NCBI RefSeq assembly: GCF_001590795.1
Contig: NZ_JXDL01000001.1
Location: forward strand, 4,926,534 to 4,990,533
Direction of reading: 5' to 3'
Source of the DNA: Bradyrhizobium sp. AT1
Lineage (GTDB): Bacteria; Pseudomonadota; Alphaproteobacteria; Rhizobiales; Xanthobacteraceae
DNA: 64,000 bases
In this document: positions 1 through 8,631 of the stretch, piece by piece
Position numbering within the stretch: the first letter of the stretch is position 1
Layout of the letters: each line of letters begins with the position of its first letter
Program-made: the position numbers and the translations under genes
Notes under the pieces: model-generated
The model's database searches: none
What the model saw: only the letters and a program-made list of their open reading frames with translations
What the model was told of the DNA's origin: nothing

Positions 1-898
1 ACGCGAGACCATCGAAGGCGGCCGCACCGTCTACACCGAGCCGGACCGCATCATCATCCGCGATCCGGGCGGGCAGGCCTATGTCCGCGGCAACGACCTC
101 TATCGTTTCCGCTATGGGGCGCGGGACATCCGCACCGACACCGTCGGCGGCGAAACCCGCACGGTCGTCGTTCGTCCCGATGGCAGCGAGATCATCACCG
201 TTGTCGGCGCCGACGGACGGCTGATGCGGCGCATCCGCAGGGATCCCCGCGGGCGCGAACTCATCATCATCGACAACACCTACCGCGATCCGCGGGCGGT
301 CGGCGGCTTCTATGTCGACGTGCCGCCTCCGGTGGTGAACATCCCTTACGACCGTTACATCGTCGATGCCCAGGAAGCGTCGCCTGATGTCATCTACCAG
401 ACCATGGTGGCACCGCCGGTGCAGCGGATCGATCGGCGTTACTCGCTCGACGAGATCCGCTACAGCCCCAATGTTCGCATGCAGATGCCGAGCATCGACA
501 TCAACACGATCGTCTTCGAAACGGGATCGTGGACCATCCCGCCGGACCAGGCGGCCCGGCTGCAGACGATCGCGGACGGTCTCAACCAGGCGATCCAGCG
601 CAATCCGCGCGAGGTCTTCCTGATCGAGGGTCACACCGACGCGGTCGGCAACGAGGTCGACAACCTGTCCTTGTCGGACCGCCGTGCGCAGGCCGCGGCC
701 GAATTGCTGACGCAGCAGTTCGGTGTGCCCGCCGAGAACCTGACGTCGCAGGGCTATGGCGAGCAGTACCTGAAGGAGCAGACGCAGGGACCGAGCGCGA
801 TCAACCGTCGCGTCACCATCCGCAACATCACGCCGCTGCTCAACGGCGGCCAGGCTTCCCTGCCGCCGCCCCCGCCCGGCACCGCACCGCCGCGGTAA
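1..898 (+). CDS. OmpA-domain outer-membrane protein (5' end outside window)
   Basis: The frame is open from base 2, so the N-terminus lies upstream of the window; an internal Met at 224 is not a convincing start. The visible N-terminal part is a basic, repetitive region rich in Arg, Asp and Gly with short beta-like repeats. The C-terminal 110 or so residues form an OmpA-C peptidoglycan-binding domain: the motif VFETGSW starts it, followed by IEGHTDAVG and LSLSDRRAQAAAELL, and ending in NRRVTI. Such domains bind diaminopimelate in peptidoglycan and tether the outer membrane. The protein ends in a Pro-rich tail. A strong terminator follows. The domain call is secure; the function of the upstream part is not known. 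Confidence 0.85.
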   Translation, partial: RETIEGGRTVYTEPDRIIIRDPGGQAYVRGNDLYRFRYGARDIRTDTVGGETRTVVVRPDGSEIITVVGADGRLMRRIRRDPRGRELIIIDNTYRDPRAVGGFYVDVPPPVVNIPYDRYIVDAQEASPDVIYQTMVAPPVQRIDRRYSLDEIRYSPNVRMQMPSIDINTIVFETGSWTIPPDQAARLQTIADGLNQAIQRNPREVFLIEGHTDAVGNEVDNLSLSDRRAQAAAELLTQQFGVPAENLTSQGYGEQYLKEQTQGPSAINRRVTIRNITPLLNGGQASLPPPPPGTAPPR

Positions 899-914
899 CG
901 GCACACACAAATGC

Positions 915-945
915 AAAATGGCCGGGAGCGATCCCGGCCATTTTT
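915..945 (+). terminator. Rho-independent terminator after the OmpA-domain gene
   Basis: A perfect 13-bp stem (arms 915-927 and 932-944) with a GCGA loop, core GGCCGGGA/TCCCGGCC, flanked by A and T runs and starting 17 bases after the stop codon. The T run on the plus strand fits termination of the OmpA-domain gene; the A run would also let it act on minus-strand reads. Confidence 0.85.
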
Positions 946-964
946 GTTTGTGCCTTGGCAGGCC

Positions 965-1049
965 GTAGCCCGGATGGAGCGAAGCGCAATCCGGAATCTA
1001 TCCGCTTGGCGACAAAGTCCCGGATTTCGCTGCGCTCCATCCGGGCTAC
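965..1049. repeat. Palindromic intergenic repeat, family A copy 1
   Basis: Two arms of about 30 bases in inverted orientation (arm start GTAGCCCGGATGGAGCG, arm end CCATCCGGGCTAC) separated by about 25 unrelated bases. The same structure recurs at 10677-10762 and 38123-38208. It lies between convergent genes, 8 bases beyond the argG stop codon. Confidence 0.85.
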
Positions 1050-1056
1050 GAGAAAC

Positions 1057-2394
1057 TCAGCCCTTGTCGCTCTCGAGCCGGAAGATCTGCGAGCCTTCAC
1101 TGCCCGAGAGCAGGCCGGTCTTGGAATAGAGACCGAGCTTGGTGCGGGTATCGGCGATGTCGAGATTGCGCATGGTGAGCTGGCCGATGCGGTCGGCCGG
1201 TGTGAACGGGGCGTCCTCGACCTTCTCCATGCTGAGCCGCTCGGGCGCATAGGTGAGGTTCGGGCTCTCGGTGTTGAGGATCGAATAGTCGTTGCCGCGG
1301 CGCAGCTCCAGCGTCACCTCGCCGGTGACGGCGCTGGCGACAAAGCGCTGCGCGGTATCGCGCAGCATCAGGGCCTGCGAGTCGAACCAGCGGCCCTGGT
1401 AGAGCAGGCGACCGAGCCGCATGCCGCTGATGCGGTACTGCTCGATGGTGTCCTCGTTGTGGATGCCGGTGACGAGGCGCTCATAGGCGATGTGCAGCAG
1501 CGCCATGCCGGGCGCCTCATAGATGCCGCGGCTCTTGGCCTCGATGATGCGGTTCTCGATCTGGTCGCTCATGCCGAGGCCATGACGACCGCCGATCGCG
1601 TTGGCTTCGAGGAATAGCGCGACGGGATCGGAGAAGGTCTGGCCGTTCAGCGCCGTGGGCTGGCCTTCCTCGAAACGCACCACGACCTTCTCGGCCTTCA
1701 CGACGCAATCGTCGCGCCAGAACGGCACGCCCATGATCGGGTTGACGATCTTGATGCCGCTGTCGAGGCTTTCGAGATCCTTGGCCTCGTGCGTGGCGCC
1801 GAGCAAATTGCTGTCGGTCGAATACGCCTTCTCGGCGCTCATCTTGTAGGCGAAGCCCTGCGCGGTCATGAACGCCGACATTTCGGCGCGGCCGCCGAGC
1901 TCGTCGATGAACTGCTGGTCGAGCCAGGGCTTGTAGATCTTCAGGCCCGGATTGGTCAGCAGCCCGTAGCGATAGAAGCGCTCGATGTCGTTGCCCTTGA
2001 AGGTCGAGCCGTCGCCCCAGATGTTGACGCCGTCTTCCTTCATCGCCGCGACCAGCATCGTGCCGGTGACGGCGCGCCCCAGAGGCGTGGTGTTGAAATA
2101 GGTGATGCCGCCGGTCGAGATGTGGAAGGCGCCCGACTGGATCGCGGCGATGCCTTCATGCACCAGTTGCGTGCGGCAATCGACCAGGCGCGCCTTCTCG
2201 GCGCCGAACTCCATCGCCTTGCGCGGGATCTCGTTGTAGTCGGCCTCGTCGGGCTGGCCGAGATTGGCGGTGTAGGCGTAGCAGCGCGCGCCCTTCTGCT
2301 TCATCCAGAGCAGCGCCGCTGATGTGTCGAGGCCGCCCGAAAAAGCGATGCCGACTTTCTCACCCTTGGGCAGGCTTTTCAGGATCGTGGTCAT
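1057..2394 (-). CDS. argG: Argininosuccinate synthase
   Basis: Joins citrulline and aspartate with ATP to give argininosuccinate, the penultimate step of arginine synthesis, in the cytoplasm. The 445-residue protein has the N-type ATP pyrophosphatase P-loop AFSGGLDTSAAL near residue 17, followed by YTANLGQPDE. Length and the motifs GDGSTFKGND and EAPGMALLHIAYERL match the long, E. coli-type ArgG (about 447 residues) rather than the 400-residue type. It stands alone: the next gene in the same direction is a phosphatase 92 bases further on. A palindromic repeat follows its stop codon. Confidence 0.97.
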   Translation of the reverse strand: MTTILKSLPKGEKVGIAFSGGLDTSAALLWMKQKGARCYAYTANLGQPDEADYNEIPRKAMEFGAEKARLVDCRTQLVHEGIAAIQSGAFHISTGGITYFNTTPLGRAVTGTMLVAAMKEDGVNIWGDGSTFKGNDIERFYRYGLLTNPGLKIYKPWLDQQFIDELGGRAEMSAFMTAQGFAYKMSAEKAYSTDSNLLGATHEAKDLESLDSGIKIVNPIMGVPFWRDDCVVKAEKVVVRFEEGQPTALNGQTFSDPVALFLEANAIGGRHGLGMSDQIENRIIEAKSRGIYEAPGMALLHIAYERLVTGIHNEDTIEQYRISGMRLGRLLYQGRWFDSQALMLRDTAQRFVASAVTGEVTLELRRGNDYSILNTESPNLTYAPERLSMEKVEDAPFTPADRIGQLTMRNLDIADTRTKLGLYSKTGLLSGSEGSQIFRLESDKG

Positions 2395-2486
2395 GGCGCT
2401 TCCAATCGGATCTCAAGAGGCTGATGTGAGGACGGATTGACCGCGCGAATAACAAATTTCGCGGGGCTCGGCACCCATTTAATGGC

Positions 2487-3263
2487 CTAGACGGACGGTT
2501 CGGCACTCGTCTTGCGGCCGAACAGGCGCTGGCGGAGCCGGTAGGCGGGCATGTTCAATCGGGTCAGGGCGGCATCCACCGCCTCGTCGGAGAAGCGGGT
2601 CCGCGGCCAGCGGTAAATCAGCGCGTAGCCGAACCAGATCACAACGAACGTCACAAGGCCGGCGATCGAGACGTCGGTGAAGAAGTGCCCGCCAAAGGCC
2701 ATGCGCAGCCCGCTGGTGACGGCGCCAAACACCACCGCGGCAGTATAGGCGAGCGGTCGCCACGCCGGCGGCGCCAGCGCGGCCGGCGCCAGCGTCCAGA
2801 ACGCGGTCGCGCCCTCGCCCGAGAAGAACGAGCAGTTGCGCGCGCAGCCGCCGCGCGGATCCCACCACGGCACGAATTGCTGGTCGCCGGCGAACTCCGT
2901 CACCACGACAGGACGCGGCCGCCCCCAATAGGTCTTGAAGGTGAGATTGGTGAGGATGCCGGCCGACAGGATGATCGTGACCAGCAGGAACACGATCGTG
3001 CGCCCGGGCACGAGCAGCGGGCGGTCGGGCCTGAACATCTTGACCACGAGCGCCACGATCGATGGCGCCACGAAGGCCCAGGCAACCCACATCGCCGCAT
3101 CACGCGCAAAGCCCGCCCAGTCGTTCAGCTTGAGCGGAAAGGTCTTGGTCTCGGGATCGAAGAAGAGCGAGGCGAGCTTGAGATCGAGCTCGGGATAGAG
3201 GCCGAAAACGACGCCGATCACGAGCCACAGCGCCAGGCCGATGAAAAGTCCGGTACGGTTCAT
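2487..3263 (-). CDS. PAP2-family membrane phosphatase
   Basis: A 258-residue inner-membrane protein with about six hydrophobic segments. The three PAP2 motifs can be traced: KTYWGRPRP (KX6RP) near residue 111, SFFSGEG near 145 in place of the usual PSGH, and R-X5-H-X3-D in RMAFGGHFFTD near 188. Members of this superfamily remove phosphates from lipids such as lipid A 1-phosphate, phosphatidylglycerol phosphate or undecaprenyl pyrophosphate at the outer face of the inner membrane. The Glu in motif 2 where His is usual is seen in some lipid-A-type phosphatases. The lipid substrate cannot be told from sequence. Confidence 0.85.
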   Translation of the reverse strand: MNRTGLFIGLALWLVIGVVFGLYPELDLKLASLFFDPETKTFPLKLNDWAGFARDAAMWVAWAFVAPSIVALVVKMFRPDRPLLVPGRTIVFLLVTIILSAGILTNLTFKTYWGRPRPVVVTEFAGDQQFVPWWDPRGGCARNCSFFSGEGATAFWTLAPAALAPPAWRPLAYTAAVVFGAVTSGLRMAFGGHFFTDVSIAGLVTFVVIWFGYALIYRWPRTRFSDEAVDAALTRLNMPAYRLRQRLFGRKTSAEPSV

Positions 3264-3350
3264 GGCGCGCGGTTTAGCGGAGTGGGGCGGCGATGGAAAC
3301 CCCGGCGGCGGCGGCCGCCATCCTTCCCTGGAAGGGAGGGTAAGAAAGCA

Positions 3351-3848
3351 TCACCTTGCATCCGGCCTGGAATTCGACGGCAGCGGCGGCGGAGGCGGCA
3401 TGCGCGGGGGCGGCGCATCGCGCCAGGCGCCGGCGTTGCGGCCGGAGATCAGCCAGTAGACTGCGCCGGCAACGATGCCCGCTCCGGTCATGATCTCGAG
3501 GTGACGCCGCACGATGCCTTCGAACTGGAATGTGTCGGAGTGGAACGGGACGAGACCGAGATAGCAGGCGAGCCCGACAAGGCCGCCACCGACGGCGTAA
3601 GCGAGCGCGCTGCGGATGTACAGCGCTTCGGCGATGGCGACGATCACCATCGCCGGCACCAGCGCAAAGCCCGAAACGAAGATGAAGCCGAAACCGAGCA
3701 GGATATCGATCGTGCCTTGATCGACGGGACCTGCGCCGAGATCGGCAAATTCCGGGAACAGCAGCGCCATGACGACGATCATGCCGCCGACGAAGCAGGC
3801 GGCGAGAAAGCCGATGAAGATGACGATGAGGCGGCCGATCAGGGACAT
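3351..3848 (-). CDS. Conserved four-helix membrane protein of unknown function
   Basis: A 165-residue protein with four clear hydrophobic helices (about residues 7-30, 48-72, 80-98 and 115-135), then a short Pro-rich cytoplasmic tail (PPPRMPPPPPLP). No catalytic motif is visible. It resembles small alphaproteobacterial integral membrane proteins of undefined role. It lies between the PAP2 phosphatase and rlmN on the same strand but is separated from rlmN by a palindromic repeat, so co-transcription with rlmN is doubtful. Confidence 0.7.
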   Translation of the reverse strand: MSLIGRLIVIFIGFLAACFVGGMIVVMALLFPEFADLGAGPVDQGTIDILLGFGFIFVSGFALVPAMVIVAIAEALYIRSALAYAVGGGLVGLACYLGLVPFHSDTFQFEGIVRRHLEIMTGAGIVAGAVYWLISGRNAGAWRDAPPPRMPPPPPLPSNSRPDAR

Positions 3849-3892
3849 GACTTTAGCAGATTGTCGCTCGGTGGCATCGCCACGCTATCAAC

Positions 3893-3974
3893 CGTCATGC
3901 CCGGGCTTGACCCGGGCATCCACGTCCTTCTTTCTCGCGGCTCGTGGATGGCCGGGTCAAGCCCGGCCATGACG
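3893..3974. repeat. Palindromic intergenic repeat, family B copy 1
   Basis: Inverted arms beginning CGTCATGCCCGGG and ending GGCCATGACG, with internal complementarity (CCCGGGCTTGACCCGGG). A close copy at 5231-5317 lies on the other side of rlmN. Confidence 0.8.
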
Positions 3975-3996
3975 AACGTCGAGGGCGTCGCCATTG

Positions 3997-5214
3997 TTAA
4001 TCCGTCATCGCCATGGCGCGTAGCGCCTGGCGTTCGCGCGCGCTGAGCTTTTCGGTCTCCGACTTGAGCTGGCCGCAGGCCGCGAGGATGTCGCGGCCGC
4101 GCGGGGTGCGCACCGGCGAGGAATAGCCGGCGTTGAAGATGTATTCGGAGAATTTTTCGATCTGGTCCCAGTCCGAACACTCGTAAGCCGTGCCGGGCCA
4201 TGGATTGAACGGGATCAGATTGATCTTGGCGTGAATGCCCTTGAGCAATTTCACCAGCAGTTTTGCATCGTCGAGCGAATCGTTGACGCCCTTGAGCATC
4301 ACATATTCGAAGGTGATGCGGCGCGCGTTCGAGGCGCCGGGATAGTCGCGGCAGGCCTGCAGCAGCTCCTTGATCGGATATTTGCGGTTGAGCGGCACCA
4401 GCTCGTTGCGCAGCTCGTCGCGCACCGCATGCAGCGAGATCGCGAGCATGACGCCGATCTCCTCGCCGGCACGCACGATGTTCGGCACCACGCCGGAGGT
4501 CGACAGCGTAATGCGGCGGCGGGAAATGCCGATGCCTTCATTGTCGCCAACGATCAGCAGCGCATCGCGCACCGCGTCGAAATTGTAGAGCGGCTCGCCC
4601 ATGCCCATCATCACGATATTGGTGACGCGGCGCGTGCCGTCCTCGCGATCGGCCCAGTCGTTCAGGCGATCGCGCGCGACCATCACCTGCCCGACGATCT
4701 CGCCGGCGGTGAGATTGCGCACCAGCCGCTGCGTGCCGGTGTGGCAGAACGAGCAATTCAGCGTGCAGCCGACCTGCGAGGAGACGCACAGCGTGCCGCG
4801 ATCGGTCTCGGGGATGTGGACGCACTCGACTTCATGCGCCTTCTGAACATTGTCGCCGCTCGGCAAACGCAGCAGCCATTTGCGGGTGCCGTCGTTGGAG
4901 ATCTGCTCGGCCACGACTTCGGGCCGGTCGACGGTGAAATGCTCGGCGAGCTCGGCGCGAATGCCCTTCGAGATCGAGGTCATGTCGTCGAAACTCTGGG
5001 CGCCGCGGAAATAGAGCCAGTGCCACAGCTGCTGCACCCGCATCTTGCGCTGCGCCGGCGCGACGCCGATCTCGCCGAGGCGATCGGCCAACTCGGTGCG
5101 CGACAGGCCGATCAGCGACGGCTTTGCCGGCGGCACATAGGTTTCGAGCGGAGTTTTCTCCACTGGGATTGCGTTGTGCGGCTCGGTCGTCGGTTGCATT
5201 GATGCGCCTGGCAC
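3997..5214 (-). CDS. rlmN: 23S rRNA / tRNA (adenine-C2)-methyltransferase RlmN
   Basis: Radical SAM enzyme that methylates C2 of A2503 in 23S rRNA and of A37 in some tRNAs. The SAM cluster motif CxxxCxxC appears as CTLNCSFC near residue 150, preceded by VECVHIPE and GTLCVSSQVG. The second catalytic Cys, the one that carries the methyl group, is in ILAACGQL near residue 385. The length of 405 residues fits alphaproteobacterial RlmN. An ATG five codons downstream (5199) is an equally good start. Flanked on both sides by family B palindromes, so probably a single-gene unit. Confidence 0.96.
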   Translation of the reverse strand: MPGASMQPTTEPHNAIPVEKTPLETYVPPAKPSLIGLSRTELADRLGEIGVAPAQRKMRVQQLWHWLYFRGAQSFDDMTSISKGIRAELAEHFTVDRPEVVAEQISNDGTRKWLLRLPSGDNVQKAHEVECVHIPETDRGTLCVSSQVGCTLNCSFCHTGTQRLVRNLTAGEIVGQVMVARDRLNDWADREDGTRRVTNIVMMGMGEPLYNFDAVRDALLIVGDNEGIGISRRRITLSTSGVVPNIVRAGEEIGVMLAISLHAVRDELRNELVPLNRKYPIKELLQACRDYPGASNARRITFEYVMLKGVNDSLDDAKLLVKLLKGIHAKINLIPFNPWPGTAYECSDWDQIEKFSEYIFNAGYSSPVRTPRGRDILAACGQLKSETEKLSARERQALRAMAMTD

Positions 5215-5230
5215 TACTGCTGTTTGAGTT

Positions 5231-5317
5231 CGTCATGCCCGGGCTCGACCCGAGCATCCCACGTCTTTCGTCAATCGCGGTTGCGCGTGGATGGCCGGGT
5301 CAAGCCCGACCATGACG
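5231..5317. repeat. Palindromic intergenic repeat, family B copy 2
   Basis: Starts CGTCATGCCCGGGCTCGAC and ends GGGTCAAGCCCGACCATGACG, closely matching the copy at 3893-3974, with a slightly longer central spacer. Confidence 0.8.
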
Positions 5318-5385
5318 ACCGAAATTGCGGAACCGGCTCTATATAGCAACCAGGGCCGGCGATTGCGACCTTATCGCCCGCAGCC

Positions 5386-6045
5386 TTAACGCCTGCAATC
5401 CTGGGAAATCCGGTCCAGCGCCTGGGCGAGGCCCTTCAGCGAGAACGTGTCGGTCGTCTCGGTCCCCTTGGCCGAGACGCCCTTGACGACGAGCTCGGCG
5501 GACTTGCGCATGGCTTCAACCATCCGCTCCTCCTCGGCCGCGTTCTTGATCCAGAGGCCGTCGCCCTGCGTGTACATGGCGAAGGCGGCGCCGCCGACCT
5601 CGACCGAGGATTCCGAGCCCGGCTTCAACGCGTAGCCGATCATCACCGACACTTCGTTGTTGACCTTCTCGGCCGGACGGGTCGAGACGAAAGCATAAGC
5701 GGGATCGCGCGGCCTGTTCGGCGGATTGGTCTTCGACGACGAGGGCTTGGCCAGCGCGAAGCACACCTTCTTGCCATTGGGCGTCGCCGAATAGGCGCCC
5801 CAGGTGCCGAACTGGCCGATCAGGGTCGGCTCCGCGCCACCCGCAACCGCCGCGGGCGGGGCCGCCGGTTTGCTCTCAGGCTTCGCAGCTGACTTCGCCG
5901 TGGTATGGGCCGCCGGCGCAGATTTCGGAGCGGCCTCTTTTGGAGCAGATTTGGGCGCCGGTTGCGCCGTTTGCGCCCGCGCGGAATCGGCGATTCCCCC
6001 GGCCGCGACACCAGTCATCAAAGCTAAAATCAGCACCCGCCACAT
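5386..6045 (-). CDS. Secreted IalB-like (invasion associated locus B) protein
   Basis: A 219-residue exported protein: signal peptide to about residue 25 (ending ARAQT), then a linker of some 45 residues made almost wholly of Ala, Pro and Lys, then a globular domain starting near LIGQFGTWGAY. That domain has the IalB pattern: G-x-W at the start, KKVCFAL, a stretch of paired beta strands, FAMYTQGDGLWIKN, and a final TDTFSLKGLAQALD with a terminal Cys. The two Cys residues could form a disulphide. IalB was named in Bartonella for red-cell invasion, but homologues are common in free-living rhizobia with unknown role. Transcribed alone. Confidence 0.82.
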   Translation of the reverse strand: MWRVLILALMTGVAAGGIADSARAQTAQPAPKSAPKEAAPKSAPAAHTTAKSAAKPESKPAAPPAAVAGGAEPTLIGQFGTWGAYSATPNGKKVCFALAKPSSSKTNPPNRPRDPAYAFVSTRPAEKVNNEVSVMIGYALKPGSESSVEVGGAAFAMYTQGDGLWIKNAAEEERMVEAMRKSAELVVKGVSAKGTETTDTFSLKGLAQALDRISQDCRR

Positions 6046-6151
6046 GCTGGAGTGGTTCCCTCAATATTGTGACTGGAAGATGGCCCGGCCGCGCTTTGTC
6101 CCCGCGGCAGGGATAGCCGGGAAAGTCCAATTTGGGAAGGCAGTTAGCGGG

Positions 6152-6991
6152 TCAGCCTTTGGATCGCGCGGCACGCTGCTCGGCCCATTGCGCATCGCTC
6201 CAACCGAGCAAATCCTCGGCGCCGGAACTGCGCAAATGCGCGCCACCGTCGATCACGACCATCTCGCCATTGATGTAACCGGAACGGTCCGAAACCAGGA
6301 AGCTGGCGAGATCGGCAAGCTCGCTGTGCTCGCCGGTCCGGCCGAGCGGATTGCGTGCGGTCCAGCCTTCGTCCCGGCCTTCGGGGCGGAGCTGCCCCGA
6401 CGCGCCCGCGGTCGGAAACGGACCCGGCGCGATGGCGACGGTGCGGATGCCCTTCGGTCCCCATTCCACGGCAAGACTTTTGGTCATCGCCAACAGCGCC
6501 GACTTCGCCATCGCCGACGGCACGGTGAAGGCGCGGCCGGTGATGGTCGAGGTCGAGAGGATCGAGAGCACGACGCCGCCATGCCTGGCCTCGATCCAGC
6601 GCCTGCCGGCGGCGAGCGTGCAATACATCGCGCCATGCAGCGTCGGCGCGAGGATCGCATCGGCTGCGCGAAAGGAAAGATGCTCGCTTTGCGCGATGAA
6701 GGTGGCGGCGGCGTTGTTGACGAGAATGTCGAGCGGCGCCTCGCGCCAGATCGTGTCCATCATGGTCTCGACTGCGACGCCGTCGCGAATATCGCAGGCG
6801 ATGGTGGTAACCTTGGCGCCGGTCTCCTCGCGCATCTCGCGCGCGGTCGCTTCGAGCCGATCGAGCTTGCGGCCGCAGATCACGAGCTCGGCGCCGAGTG
6901 CAAGGAAACGGCGTCCCATCGCAGCACCAAGGCCCGAGCCGCCGCCGGTGACGAGGATGCGCTTGTTATCGAGCAGACCGTTTTCAAACAT
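6152..6991 (-). CDS. Short-chain reductase of the 2,4-dienoyl-CoA reductase type
   Basis: A 279-residue cytoplasmic oxidoreductase. The Rossmann motif is GGGSGLGAAMG, followed by NNAA in DILVNNAAATF. The usual catalytic Tyr four residues before Lys is missing (VPSAMAKSA), as in the 2,4-dienoyl-CoA reductase subgroup, which uses other residues. AVEWGPKGIRTVAIAPGP and the C-terminal INGEMVVIDGG fit that subgroup too. It would use NADPH to reduce unsaturated acyl-CoA during beta-oxidation. The Met at 6991 is chosen because the extension upstream runs into a palindromic repeat. Confidence 0.8.
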   Translation of the reverse strand: MFENGLLDNKRILVTGGGSGLGAAMGRRFLALGAELVICGRKLDRLEATAREMREETGAKVTTIACDIRDGVAVETMMDTIWREAPLDILVNNAAATFIAQSEHLSFRAADAILAPTLHGAMYCTLAAGRRWIEARHGGVVLSILSTSTITGRAFTVPSAMAKSALLAMTKSLAVEWGPKGIRTVAIAPGPFPTAGASGQLRPEGRDEGWTARNPLGRTGEHSELADLASFLVSDRSGYINGEMVVIDGGAHLRSSGAEDLLGWSDAQWAEQRAARSKG

Positions 6992-7023
6992 CGTTTGAAT
7001 CCTTGCGGTTTCCACACGCTCCA

Positions 7024-7101
7024 TCATTGCGAGCGCAGCGAAGCAAATCCAGAGTCCGTGCGGCGGAAATAGTCTGGATTGCCGCTGCGCTCGCAATAAT
7101 G
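7024..7101. repeat. Palindromic intergenic repeat, family F
   Basis: Arms CATTGCGAGCGCAGCGAAGC and the near-complement GCCGCTGCGCTCGCAATAATG, with CCAGA/TCTGG inside and about 20 unpaired bases in the middle. It sits between two divergently transcribed genes, close to the start of the reductase gene. Confidence 0.75.
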
Positions 7102-7212
7102 AGGATAAGCCGGTGCCCGGCCCCAGACAAAGAATCCGGATTGTCGGGCCGCACTAAATCCGGCAGAAACGGCCAAACTATAATTCCACTCGAAACGCTC
7201 CAAGGTGCCGCC

Positions 7213-8187
7213 ATGAAAGCCATCCTCTGTTCGCAATATTGCCAGCCCGACGATCTCGTGCTGACTGAGGTGCCGGATCCCGTGGCAGGTCCCGGCGAAG
7301 CGGTGATCGCGATCAAGGCGGCGGCGCTGAACTTCTTCGACATCCTGATGATCCAGGGCAAGTACCAGATCAAGCCGCCGTTCCCGTTCTCGCCGGCCGC
7401 TGAAGTTGCGGGCGTGATCGAGAGCATCGGTGCTGGTGTGACCGATCTGAAAGTCGGCGATCGCGTTGTCGCATCCTGCGGCCACAACGGCGCGCGCGAG
7501 AAGATCGCGCTGCCGGCGGCGTCGATCGTGAAGATTCCCGACAATCTCGATTACGACCGCGCGGCCGGCATCATCATCATCTACGGCACCGCGCTGCATG
7601 CGCTGGAAGATCGCGCCAGCCCGAAGCCGGGCGAGACGCTCGCGGTGCTGGGCGCGGCCGGCGGCACCGGCCTTGCCGCCTGCGAGCTCGGCAAGCTGAT
7701 GGGACTGAAGGTGATCGCCTGCGCCTCGTCGGACGAGAAGCTCGAATTCGCCAAGGCGCACGGCGCCGAGCTGACGCTGAACTATGCCAAGGAAGATCTG
7801 AAGGAAGGTCTGCGCAAGCTCACGGGCGGCAAGGGCGTCGACATCATCTTCGATCCCGTGGGCGGCGCTTACGCGGAGCAGGCACTGCGCTCGATCGCCT
7901 GGGAAGGCCGCTTCCTCGTGATCGGCTTTGCCGCGGGCGAGATTCCGAAGATGCCGCTGAATCTCGCGCTGCTGAAGGGCTGCGACATCCGCGGCGTGTT
8001 CTGGGGCGCCTGGACCCGGCAGAATCCGGAGAAGAACCGCGCCAATCTCGAGAAGCTCGTGAAGTGGACCGCGGAAGGAAAGATTTCATCGCATGTCGAT
8101 CGCACCTTCCCGCTGGCCCAGACCGCGGACGCGCTCAAGGTGCTGGCGGGACGCCAGGCCATGGGCAAGGTGATCCTGCATCCGTGA
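7213..8187 (+). CDS. NADPH:quinone oxidoreductase (zeta-crystallin type)
   Basis: A 324-residue member of the medium-chain dehydrogenase/reductase family without the structural-zinc lobe. The GroES-like N-terminal domain carries FPFSPAAEVAGVIESIG and VGDRV; the Rossmann domain has the nucleotide-binding motif VLGAAGGTGLAA near residue 145, and VDIIFDPVGG. These enzymes reduce quinones or enoyl groups with NADPH in the cytoplasm. The start at 7213 has AAGGTG about six bases upstream. Divergent from the dienoyl-CoA-reductase-like gene. Substrate unknown. Confidence 0.88.
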   Translation: MKAILCSQYCQPDDLVLTEVPDPVAGPGEAVIAIKAAALNFFDILMIQGKYQIKPPFPFSPAAEVAGVIESIGAGVTDLKVGDRVVASCGHNGAREKIALPAASIVKIPDNLDYDRAAGIIIIYGTALHALEDRASPKPGETLAVLGAAGGTGLAACELGKLMGLKVIACASSDEKLEFAKAHGAELTLNYAKEDLKEGLRKLTGGKGVDIIFDPVGGAYAEQALRSIAWEGRFLVIGFAAGEIPKMPLNLALLKGCDIRGVFWGAWTRQNPEKNRANLEKLVKWTAEGKISSHVDRTFPLAQTADALKVLAGRQAMGKVILHP

Positions 8188-8217
8188 GGATGCGACATAC
8201 GCGATCTTCACAAGCTC

Positions 8218-8347
8218 ACTGTCGTCGCCCGGCCTTGCGCGCAATTGCGCACGGGACCGGGCGAGCCGGTATTCCAGAGATGCCAGCGACTTAGCCGATA
8301 CGTCGCGGCGTACTGTATGCCCCTGGACAAAGCCGGGGCATGACGGC
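8218..8347. repeat. Palindromic intergenic repeat, family C copy 1
   Basis: A composite of two hairpins: GTCGCCCGG...CCGGGCGA, then CCCCTGG...CCGGGG, with a shared middle block GCGGCGTACTG and ending ATGACGGCGGA. A related copy occupies 10797-10905. Confidence 0.65.
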
Positions 8348-8631
8348 GGAGTTTGTGGCGGGCGGCGCAATGACTCACGTCTTTGCACAATTTCGCGCTC
8401 CGCCCCTTGGTAAAATCCCGCTCAACTATCGCGGCGGAAATTGCGGTGCATTCCGCGTCGTCGCCCCAATCAAACCCAAATATCTCCCAATTCGCGCAAG
8501 CTGCCGTCGCTTTTTGGGCTGAATCGGACGGCGATTTACCGGTTCCAGTTTGCGGGGCGCTTCTGGACAACAACAAAAAGACTGAAGCCGGGAATGGCCC
8601 CTGCGTTATCAGTAATGGGGAGCATCACGCC
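8348..8631. other. Intergenic region without a convincing gene
   Basis: Apart from the ribosome-binding site GGGGAG at about 8617-8622 serving the next gene, no coding signature, hairpin or repeat stands out. Reading frames through here are extensions of the downstream gene in poor codon usage. Confidence 0.5.
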
